Translations under genes and position numbers: made by a program | Notes under the pieces: generated by a model | What the model was told of the DNA's origin: nothing | What the model saw: only the letters and a program-made list of their open reading frames with translations | Databases searched by the model: none | Shown: positions 22,301-34,300 of the stretch, one piece after another | Position numbering within the stretch: position 1 is the stretch's first letter | Layout of the letters: each line of letters starts with the position of its first letter | Origin: Ixodes scapularis | Taxonomy: Eukaryota > Arthropoda > Arachnida > Ixodida > Ixodidae | Assembly: GCF_016920785.2 (NCBI RefSeq) | Contig: NW_024609857.1 | Span: 11,489,618-11,553,617, forward strand | Direction: 5' to 3' | Length of the DNA: 64,000 bases

Positions 22301-25300
22301 CGGCCAGCAGCTCTCACGCGAGCGATAGATCTTGCTTGACAAACCTTGCTCCTGCTTCTCGCTAAGAACACGATAACTCCGTTAATCGTAGTCTGCTGCT
22401 TCAATATTGAGTTATACAATAGTATAAACTCGGAATTTGTTGCCCTGTTCCTCCGCGCAACTGCACGTCCGTTTCTCACGCACGTCACGTGGTTCGCACA
22501 TATAATTACCATCTCGAACAGGTGTGAGTTGTGCCATAAGCAGTGCTGGTTTGCATTTTGAGCAGCTGAAAGCCACTCAGAAAATATCAAGGACACTATC
22601 TGCAGAAACATATGGTACTTGCTTTTTGGTTCTCATTAAGGCTCACAAAGTTTCAAGTTTTCGCATCTGTTACACTGTTATCCCACCTACATAGGTCCCT
22701 AACCACCATCTGTGTTGTTCTTTTGTGCTGCTAAGCACAACTGAAATTGCTCCCGTGCTTGTCTAAAACACAAGCTGAAGTGCAATCAAAACTGATCTGA
22801 GCTGCTCCTAGCCTGCTCCAGAACATCGTTTTAGCTGCTCTTAACCTGCTCCAAAACAGCTGTTTCAGCTGCTCCCGTGGCTGCTCCCAAGTACATTTCA
22901 TGAGTTCCACCCCTGTATTATGACCTTTGCACCTTTAAAGGGATACTTCAACAATATTTGAAATATTCCCGTCGTGTTTAAAAATAGGTTGAATATGATC
23001 CACAATATCCGTAAATGACAATCGCACGTTTGTATTTTTAGCCTGGTGGCTGTATTTTTCGTTATAGACCGACACGCGGGCTTGACGTCACGGAGCTGCG
23101 GTGGCGCTGTGATCGCGCCGGAGCCGGGGGGTGTGGGCAAAAGCACGCACGTTGGGCATGTGCGTCATAGCATTTCAGCATGCCGCGAAGCTGTGTTGCC
23201 GTTAATTGCGCCAAAATGTACAAGAAAGGCAGCGGAGTGAGTTTCCACAAGTTCCCGGCAGACTCTGAAAGGCATAGAAGGTGGATAATAACCGTGGATC
23301 GAAAAGTATGGTCGCCTCGCGCGAACGACCGTTTGTGCGGCAAAACCTTTCTTGAAGGCAACGGCGGCTTCCATTTCACTCTCCGTCCCGAGGCTTGCTT
23401 ATGTGCAGGGGAACCGTTGGCTGATCGAGACCACCCGGATTTTGTTCCCATGGTGTTCGCGCACAAAGCACCGGCCAAGCGCTCGTCGGAGGCTCGTTAC
23501 GCCCGTGCTACCCAGCAGACGGGAACGGCGACAGAACGGCAGTGTTGTAGGCGTTAGCGAAAAAAAAGTAACGAAATACGTTACTCGTTATTTGCAAATA
23601 AAAGGTACGCGTTACTGAGCTACGTTACCTAAAACTAAAAGGAACGCGTTACCGCTACCGATAAAAAGTAAAGCACGTTACTTCTGATTCTGCGTTACTT
23701 TTTTTAAAATTATGATTTAACACATTTTACGGTTTTGACGATACAGGTAATATGTCAAGAAACATTATGTTTATGCAGAAACTGAACATAATTACTTTAT
23801 CTCTTTTTGCGGTTTCACCTAAATAATTACGAGAAAAAACGCACAGAAAATCGTAGCTTGACGCCTAAAACACGTAAAAAATTGAAGTGTAATTTCTTTA
23901 AGACTTAGGAAGTAGTAACGAGTAACGCGTTACTTGAAATAGTAACATAAGTACGTTACCCGGTACTGTGTCAAAAACTTAACGAGTGGGTTGCTACGTT
24001 ACTGAAAAAAGTAACGCGTCACCAACAACGCCGTTACTTGTAACCTGTTACCGCCAAGACTGCAGAACGGACAAAGCGTTACTGCTTGCCACGCCTTGTG
24101 GTCATGAGGGCAGGGAAAATATCATACCTTGACTTGAAGACGCTGTGTGTATTTAATCAATTAATGAATACACACACTTCCGCGGACCCACGGGCTGCTG
24201 ATCCTGCCGGCAGTGCAGAAACCAACTCGAAGTAATCGTAGACCTCGAGAGACGTGTACCTGCACCGTGTCGGCCGTGAACTGGCTTGGCGAAAAAACTA
24301 AATAAACGACGACGTGAGCCATCGACGTCGGTGGCAGCAACTTTACGTCGGAAATCCAGCAGGTCTTGTTTATACGGCGTACGGATCCTCGTAGTCAACG
24401 CCGTCCACGCACAGTTTGTTTCGATACCGCTGCCGTTCAGGCTCGGGCAACGAGCTCGAATAGTCGGGCATAGCATACGGCATACGTTGTGAGGAAATAC
24501 GACGCACAAATAAAGATACAAGCGTCCCTACAACGTCGACAACGAGCGCACGCCATAGAGCGCAATGGCGAAAACACGGAGAGCCGGGCTGCTTTTGCCC
24601 ACATAGCTACCGCGCATGCGCGGCCTTCCGGCCGTGTTGGTAAACAGAGCCGCTCCGCGTGTCGGTCTATAAACGGCCCACTCTGGCAAGCGCTCGGAGA
24701 AGGCCCAGCGGAGACCACGTGACATCCAACGCAATCGTGACGTAGGTCGTCTCAAGACGAGCAAAGCTACGGCGAGGCTGACGTCTAGAAGATGGCCTAG
24801 TCGTTCCAGCCATGGAAGCGGCTGCTTTTGTACGAATTTTGCGTGACGGGTTAATCTTCTCTAATCTTGTAGGGGGACAATAGCGACTTCCGCGACACAC
24901 AAAAGGCATTCTCAGGAAGAGGGGAGTTCCTCCTGCCCCTCTTCTCTCGTCGTGGCCGGAGGCGAGACAACCTCCGTCACTAGCTGTCAAAGTTCCTAGA
25001 CAGGCATTACAAGTGAGGCGTTAGCGACATCCACCAGGTGCTCTTTGCTAATCGTTTAATTCGTTTTAAAATTCCTTTTCGTGACTTTTTTAACAAGATA
25101 TTGGTATGTTCGATGTGATACTGCTCCTTTGAACACATATAGACCAAAAAATGAGCGCCGAAATTTTGTTGTAGTATCCCTTTAACATAAAAATATGACA
25201 TATCATTGTTCACATTTTTTTTTCTTTTGTTGCTTCCTTTTGTTTATTGCGGGTATGTTCAGCATCATCGTCTTATTTCCAATATATCGGCAGTTCTGAT

Positions 25301-28300
25301 GAAATCATGAGCCTTTTTTATGATTCACTAATGTGTAACAAACTCAAAAGTTTCAAGGGGGCATTGCTTGCTACAAGTTAAGTATAGATATGCAGATGAC
25401 ACAGGTACATATTTTTTTTTTTTTATCACTGCTGCATCTATTTGAATTTGACCAAACTTGGTGGCAACTTACTTTCTCCAGTGAATGAAACTGCCCTTCA
25501 AAAACGTTAGAAGCCAACAGTTTTATAAAAAACTAGAATATGAAGTGCCACATGGTAAAATATGTCAAAAACTTAATTTTATGTGTTGATAAACATTTTG
25601 TTTTTTACGATCTGCTGACTTCGCTCAAATTACTTATAATTTTTTACATTGCAGGGGCTATTATGCAGCATCTTTACAAGGAGATGCCTTATTCTTACGT
25701 TTTATGCTTATGGCTTTACAAAATTGCAAACTTGTAACCCAGAGAAATTTTTGCTAAAAACAAAGCAAATTAGACGTTTGTGTTTGACAGCATGAGGTCA
25801 GTCTGCCTTAGACACTTGGGCTGCAGAAAATAGTTTTTATATAGCAGCAGGTTTTGGACTGCAAGCTTCACAATCCCAGCCACCTTTTCACTTTGCTACC
25901 CTTGCGTTTTCTAGGGCATTCTCCTGTGTGGCAATGAGGAGCAGAAAGCAAAGTACCTGCCAAAGCTGGCCACAGGAGAGCACATTGCTGCCTTTTGCCT
26001 CACTGAGCCTTCAAGGTACGACCTGTTGAAATTTCATACTACTGCTCTTTCGCGTCCATTATAACACTGATTCCTTTTGCATCTTCATATCAGTCAGAAG
26101 CTACATGTAACCGTTAGCATTCCATTGAGCAATATGCTTGCCATGACTCAAATCAGTTTAAAAGAATGCAATAGACAAATGTTTGTCGTAGAAATGGACA
26201 TGCAATTCGCGATGCTGGTAAACAGCTAAGTCCCAAAAATTGATAATTTAATATTTTATAGCCGGGGAAACTGGCTAAAGCCATGTATAAAACTTATAAA
26301 TGCACATTACAGATTTAAAAAAAAAAAAAAAAAAAGTTATGAAAACTACATTAGTGCGGCTAGGCAGGTGAGTTATATGACCAGGGGGACACACACAATA
26401 TAGGGGAATAATCGTCATGATAGGTCAGTTAATTAACTACACTTCGTTAATTAGCTTTTTTTAATTATTGAAGGTAAAAATATGGTTCCAATCTGAACTG
26501 AGCATCATGGAAAAGCATTAAATAAATAAATTTTAGAAAGATTTGTGGCGCTTGGGAAGCACAATGGTTACCGCTCTTGAAGCAGGCGCAAGGCTAGCAG
26601 TGCAAAAAGCGGCCCATAGTTTTCTGAGCTTCGCTGACTTATTGTTTTTCGATGACACTCGGCAAGCTTCTGATTGGAACCATGTCTTTCTCTTCAATAA
26701 TTGAAAAGCTTTTTTTAACAAATTTTACCTGATTAACCGACTTAATTGCGACAATTAACCCCCTATATTGTGTCACCCTGGTCGTATAACTCACCTGCAC
26801 AGACAGCATTAGTGTAGCTTTCACGGCTCTTTTTAAACAATTATGTAAAACCTAAAAAAAGAAAAAAAAAACTAAAAAAAGACACCCTGTATTTTTTGAC
26901 TGTTGAGTTGACATGATGATGTTGGTTTAAAACCTTTTCTGTTGTTTTTTTTTTTCAGTGGTAGTGATGCTGCATCAATCCAGATGACTGCAACACTAAG
27001 TAGCGACAAGAAGTTCTATCATTTGAATGGCAGCAAAATCTACATCAGCAACGGTGGCATCGCCGACGTAATGACTGTTTTTGCAAAAGTCAAGGTGGAT
27101 ATGCCGGATGTACGTCGTTCTGAATTCACTCATTTTTTTTCGCAAGATTCACTCTTGCATGAAATTATCGTACCTTGCAGACATATGTTTCGTTGAGTGT
27201 AAATACACGTCCAATCATCAGATACTTGCCCCGAGTATCGATTACGTTTACAGATGTGCTTACGGAAGTCGCTGCTGTACCTCCTGGTGCATAAAAATTT
27301 TCTAACGCCATCTTTTTTTGCAGGCTTTCAGTTTGGTGGCCGTAAGTACCACATCAGATTAGATGGGGCGAATCACACGCAACATGTTCATATGAATCAT
27401 GTTAAAAAGTACTATAACTCTGATTATTCTCACAAATTTTATTATTATATCAGGTATTTTTTTAGGCTTGGTGGATTGTTTCTTAAAAAATTCAATGTTA
27501 CACTAATGTGGTCTTTGCAGGCGAGTTATATGGTCAGGGGTACATAAAACGGGGCTAGTCGTCACAATAAGCCGAATAATTAACTAACATTTGCTAATTC
27601 TTTTAATTAGTGAAAATAAACATATGGTTTCAATGAAAAACTTGCTGAGCATCATGAAAAACCACTAAATTAGTAATTACAAACAGATTTGGTGCACACA
27701 GGGAGCATGTGCGCCGAATATTTTTCAACGATGTTCAGCAAGTTCTTGATTGAAAACATAGTTTTTTTTTATTTTCACTAATTAAGAAAATTAATGAACC
27801 GACTACTTACTTATTCGACTCATCTAGACGATTCTTCTCCTTTATTATGTCCCCCTGGCCGTACAACTCGCCTGAACAGACTGGAATTGTGTAGCTTTCG
27901 CAGCTTTTTATTTTAACCAAATCTGTAAAGATAAGAAAAAAAAGCAAAAAAAACACCACCCCGTATATTTGATGATATTAACAGCTTCTAAACGAACAGT
28001 GTTCAACAGTGGCCCATAACTTAGTTTTTTCTTCTACTCCGGCAGCGCACAAAGGAAGGTGTTGTGACGGCGTTCATCGTTGAGAGGGGCTTCGGCGGTG
28101 TCACTTCCGGACCTCCGGAGGACAAGTTGGGAATCCGTGGGTCTAACAGTTGAGTGTCGACGTTTTCTTTGGCCGCGGTTGAAAACACCGTGTCGCGTGG
28201 CGAGCAAGTCCAGTAAAACGAGCGTCACATTTTATCGTTACAGCGACATCCGTGTTCTTCGACGACACCCCGGTTCCGGTCGAGAATGTGCTTCTCAAAG

Positions 28301-31300
28301 TCGGCGACGGTTTCAAGGTACGTCAGAAATAGCTCGGCTCACTCTCCTAAGTGAAACGCTACGACCAGGATTTTAGCGGGAGCTGGGGTTACGTAACTGG
28401 ACGGGGCTTGGAATGCGTGTCCGCCCGACGTCCAAAAAAGTGGTTCCCCGATTTCTGCCCTGTGACATCGTAAAAGTGTCATGTTGGCACCGACCGTTGT
28501 CCTGCCGGTGGCACAGCGAGGTAGAGGGCGTGGTAAATGCCTGTTCTATGTAATCACACCAATTGGAGACACTCTCCAGGCACCATTCTAATAGTGTGTT
28601 AACAGTTTGGTAATCGAGCAGGCTAACATGACGTAAACACACCTACAATCGAATTGCTTTGACCCCAGACCAGGTTATACTTCTGTAACGTAAGAAGAGA
28701 ATTAAGGGGAGGTACTCCCTTGGAAGGTCTACTTTTTAAGTACTAGTGCTATTTCAATGAAATTGGCAGGGTATACTAGGCATGCAAACTTGGGAGGCTA
28801 CACCAACTTTCAGCTGAAAAGGTCAATTTCGTGCCAAGTTACAGCCTTATATGTCAAAAATACTATGCAGCTAGTAGTGCCTAGGGGAAGAAACTATAGT
28901 TGCAAAACAGTACCAAAGTGTCACAATTTGTTTCCTTGGATATAAGGACGAGTGACTAGACTAATCGGTAGTGGGTTTCAAATAATTTTAAGCGCCATAT
29001 TTAGCGTTAAAGTAAACTTCGAGAAAGGGGTTAATTTCATTCATATTTTTACTGTTACAAAAGTTGACATTTTCTCGCTAAAGAAATAGCAATCTTGAAA
29101 AAGTAAACACATAGTCGAGTTCTCCAGTAAATTTCACTCCAGAAAAACCGCACAGCAGTTACGAAGGTACTTCAGTCATCGAATGATAGTTTTTGAGCAA
29201 TGAAGAAATGGTCAAAACATGAAGCTGAGGAAAACGCGTTTGAAAATCTATATTGTGTTCCACTTTCGATGGCACTTGCCACTTGACCTAAAATGCTCCA
29301 GGAGTGTACGGCAGTCTCTCCTCTGCATTGTCCTTCTGTGCTTTGGCCACAGCTTCCATCTTTTGTCTTTTGCGCGATGCCTCGGTGCCTTCACTTGGGC
29401 CTTTGCAATCTTCGTCCGAGTGACCTTCACGGCCTGTGATGTCTGGTGGCTCCCTGGCTCAATGCCCATATCCAAAGAACTTTCTCAAAGCCTCGAGGAT
29501 CCAGGTTGAAGACTGCGAGAGTACAGTACTTAGAGAAGCGACCTTTGGGCACCTCTTCCAAAGCAAGGCGTTGAAAGATCATTCCCGTTCTGGGTTTTCA
29601 TCTGGGAACATCTTTCAAGAAAATCATTCCGTGACAGGCGGTTGTACAAGGGCACTAGCTCCTTCGCTATCTCCTTGGAAAAGCTGGCTTATGTGGCCGA
29701 GATGCTGGTGATTCTCTCGCTTCCTTGAGAGCTTTGCTTCGGTTCAAGTGGCACCAGGACTCCATCCCAGTGGAACAAGCGAAATGAATTGGCTCCTTGT
29801 CGGGGGGTGGTATGAATGCAGGCAATGCGTTGATGCAGGAGACTGGCATATACACTCCACGTTGCATGGAGTATTGGGTCACGTGGCAGGTTTAAGCGAA
29901 TCGGAGTTCCTTATTCACCAGTGTGGCCAACAAGAGAGCGTGCGGTGCTGTTTTTTATGCGGTTTCACGTTTGGTGCGCACAACGTCTCGCAAGGAGCTC
30001 TATACCAAAAGAAGAAGGGCTAAGCACTTTTTCTAATGAATGCGGAGCGAGCGCACTTTGAGAATGGTAAATTGGTGTGACCGCGTGCAGTTTTATGAAG
30101 CGCTCTCGGCCGCCGGCACATCAGAAATAATTTATTTCGGACTAAATACTGGATCTACAGGAATAAAACTTTTTGACATCATTCTTCGGGAGTTATACAA
30201 GCTGATAAGACTATTTTTCATAAACATGATTTTTTTAAAAATTATGATTTTAAGGCCGTGCCTCCCCTTAACTGATTATCGCATCCCTACGTCATTCTCG
30301 AGTGGCATAACATGTCTGCAAGTGGTAATTTGCCAAGCATTGAGAGAGGGAGATTTCGTTTTAGTTCTTTATCTAACTTATTTTAAATCTCCTGGTTAGG
30401 GCATTGTATGAGGGAGGATGCAAAATTTGATGACCCAAAATACAACATACAATAATGCACTTAAAGGGCCCATGAAACGATTTTTGGGTTGGGATAAATC
30501 ATTTTAGATTGGGATTTTACTAATAGAACATCGTTCAGTGGGCCAAAAGCAAAAAGGTAGAAAGTCAAAAGCCTGACATTCAGTGCGAAAATTTGAAAAC
30601 ACAGCGGACTATTTCGTTCCTCCTCCCCTTCATAACCGCTCTGCCTTATCACTGAGATACATCCGCCGTCCCAAAAGCGTGTCATCGGGTCCAAACTGAC
30701 GTCACACAAAACCGGACCTCATTTAGTCCCTTCACCCCTAAGCTGACATTGTGGTGGAAGCTACGCGCTTGCCGGACCAATCAGCCACCTCCGTTTCATC
30801 ACCTGACTTCATTCTCTGCAGCCACATTTGCCACGCTTACGTGGCAAAAATGTGGCTAGCCCAAGGAGCACGTAGCTTCCACAGCACTCTCAGCTTAGGG
30901 GTGAACGGGCTAGGGAAAGAAACTCTTGTCTGAGTTTTGAGCGACGGGCTAATCTTCTAGGGGGACAATGGTTGTGTCCGGCTAGTCAAGCGAGATTCCG
31001 AGCAAGAGGGGACTCCCCCCTTTCCGACTTCTTGAACTGTTTGGTGGAATGCGCGATTTATGAGTTGAGGAGGAAAGCGAAACAGGAAAAAGTTGGAAAA
31101 GCGTTTCATGACCCCTTTAAAGGGGCGATGCAACGATTTCTGTATTTTGCGCAAATACCGCTTAAAACGGATCCCTGACAATAATGACCTGTGGAATACC
31201 TGTTCGTTTTTCACCACACGCAATCGAAGTCGCAGGAAAAAATTACGAAAAACGAGCAGGGTTCACCCCCTCAACTCGCAGCCAGAACAAGCGGCCACCT

Positions 31301-34300
31301 GATCTGGAGCCGATTATATGGCGCCAATGTTGATCATAGCCTCGCGCTGGGGTTGGCAAGGCACAGGAAATGCGCCGAGTTCTAGACATTGTTATGGTTC
31401 GGTTGTTGTTGTCATTGCAGCGATTGGACACGGGACACTACCCGAATGCTTCTCGAGCTATTGGTTATCACGAGCCAAAATCGAGTGTCTATGCCATGCT
31501 CGGGTCCAATCTATGAGCAGCATTCAAATATCGTCACTGAGCGGTACTGCTACTGCCGAGCTACGTCATCAGGTTTTGCGAAGGAGAGATTGAATGAAAA
31601 CACTCGGTTTTGCCCTCGAAATTACAGCGCAACAAAGAAGTTTTTTGGTCAGTGGCATTGTGTGCGAGTATCCTTGAGTCCCACTACTGCCAGTAAGCTC
31701 GTGTAAAGTGAAAAACATTCCAATCGAATATCGTTGCACCGCCCCTTTAATACACAAAAAAGAAAATCCATATCAACTAGAAAAAAGAAAACAATATCAA
31801 TGTCGATGATCATGGTATTGTTATCTACTTTATTTTATCCCAAGCAATGGAGACTAAAACATTTCTGGTGTTTTTTTTTTTTGTTTTTTTCTCTATAGAT
31901 TGCAATGAATGTTCTTAACAATGGACGGTTTGGAATGGGTGCAGCCATAGCGGGTGGCCTGAGAGACTTGATCTGTAAGTCTGCTTCACTTCATTTGAGA
32001 GCATGGTATTTACCTTACGAAACGAGCAAGGAGCCTATTACAGTAGGCTCGTTAATTCAAACTCTAAGAAGCCTGTCTTTTCTTTGAATGATTGCAAGTT
32101 TGAATTATCAGAAATTCAACTGTATATGATCCAAGGTAAAGTTATTTTTTATATGTGTGGCTACAGCTACAAAGCATGTATGCCACACATGAAACATCAG
32201 TGAAATGTATGTGATAAGATTATTCATCCCTCAAAAATGTTGTTATTGTGGGCTGTTTAGACACCACACTGCACCTCACAACAAATTTAAGTTTGTTCAT
32301 CCAACAAAAAAGTTGTCTATTGTCGACTGTCAGCCCCGTTGAGCGCGCTTCTTATCGAGCACCGGTGAACCACGGGTAAGCAACACCCACGGAAACGAGC
32401 TCAGTGGTTGTTGCTTTTCTGTAGTGCACCGGTGCACGGAAAGAAGCGCGCTCAACGGGGTCGCAAAAACAAAAGGTATGTATTACGCGAAAATGCCATT
32501 TGAATTAAGCGGCATTGAAGTACATTGAGTACATAAGTACATTGAAAACATAGCAGAATGATCAAAATTTTGAAATTTGTTTGAATTAACCAGAAGTATG
32601 AAATATCCGAGTTTGAATCATTGCGAGCCTACTGTATACTGTAGATTTCGTTGGAAGTCAGGTCGGATCCGCTCAGACGCATTAAGAACGTCATGCACAG
32701 TCGCAGCTGAAGGTATTTTATACATGTTAGCAATTTCCTTTGGGAACTTGGGTGTGTTTGTGTTTCAATTTCTATTTGACGGTAGGTCATTTCGCCAAGC
32801 CTCTAATATATCAACAAATTAATCAACCATTGGCTTTTATTAAAGCCAATGCATATAGACTTTAATGACTGCTTGAAAAATCAATGAAGAGGCCATCTTT
32901 CTGCTTACTTAAAGGGGTTGTGCAAAAAAATAGATATGCCCACATTTAATTTTATAAAATTGATGAGACCTCAAAGCTCCTAAATCCTAAATATTGTGGC
33001 GAAATATTGCGTCGCCTTTTTATCAACCTTGTTTGAAAGTCGTGTTTCTTGGGGTGTCTGAAACTACCATGCGACACTGTTGGCCAGCTTAAGCAACAAA
33101 ACGTCACAAAAATACTTGTGTAAGGTTGAGGATCTACTGTATTTTATTTTGTGTTTCAAGACTAAAAAGGAAATTATGAAAATAGTGAGGAATTTACTGG
33201 TGTTCTAAAACTAATTTGGCGGTACTATATCACACGATTGCTGGTAACTTTTGTTTTCAAACACATCTGAGATTTCAGTCGTCTGGCAACCCTAGCGACG
33301 TCAGCTGCTGTCGTCCGCTGGTCACATTCTCTGTGCGCGGAAGTTTTAGGTTGCGGTGTGTGCTTGCGTCGTTGGCATGTGTTGTGTTCGCCCAGCACTT
33401 CCTACGCCGACCATGTGCGTTCTGAGACAGTGCAGCACAAGGTACGATAGAGCGAAAGACATTCAGTTTCATGAGTTGCCAGACGATCCACAGCGAAGAG
33501 CGGCCTGGTATCGATCCATCGACCGCTATGGCCTGGACGACATCGGCAAGAGCCAGGGTTGCATGTGAAACCGAACTTGTTGTTTTACGCTAATAAATGA
33601 ATCCAGACACAACAAATGCAAGTGGGTTACATCAAAGAAAACCGGTAATCCAAATAAGCACATAGCGCTGAATTTTCAAAAAACGTTTCACAACCCCCAT
33701 GGGATATTTGGTGAAAGGGCAGGTTAAGACAGTATTTAAAAGTTGGTGACATGGTTACATGAAGAAAAGAACCCTATTTTGCAATTTTTCATATGTTGCC
33801 ACTCTAAACGTTCGCAAAGAGACGAACAGTCGCTCTGACCTATACAATCTGTGTCTAGCTCTCACGGCAGACTATGCTGTAAACAGGGTCCAGTTCGAGA
33901 AGCCGCTCTCGGAGTTCCACATGATCAAGGTGAGGATCCCTCTTCTACGAGTGGTTTGTTGAGGTCTCGTCTCAGAAGACGTGTGCAGAGTGAGGTTGTT
34001 TGCGTTCCAGGACAAAGTGAGCAAGATGACAGCCCAGTTGTATGCCATCGAGAGCATGGTCTACGTTTCCTCCGCCATCTTGGACGTCGTTGAGGAACCA
34101 GACTGTGCCCTTGAGTGTGCCATTGTAAAGGTATGCTGGCTTGGGACAGTTATGAAGTTACATGCAGGTTACAGGCTTTAATTGAGCTAATTGGTGCATA
34201 CTCATGAAAGGTTAGCTTGAACTTACAGAAATGAATGGAGTAAGGACAGAACAGGGCAAAACAGCTGGCTAACAGCTTTGCTTTAGTAAAGGAGTTGTCC

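Larger units (their letters stand above)
22939..25181 (+). mobile_element. Kolobok-like (TTAA, THAP) element, ACAD9 intron 4
   Basis: Terminal inverted repeats AGGGATACTTCAACAA (left) and TTGTTGTAGTATCCCT (right) differ at one position and are flanked by TTAA (22,935-22,938; 25,182-25,185). TTAA duplication plus purine-rich termini plus a THAP-domain frame is the profile of the Kolobok superfamily. Without the nested insertion at 23,540-24,062 it is about 1.7 kb. No DDE transposase core recognised. The subterminal block CGGGTTAATCTTCT ... TAGGGGGACAAT is shared with the 30,465-31,116 element. Confidence 0.7.
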
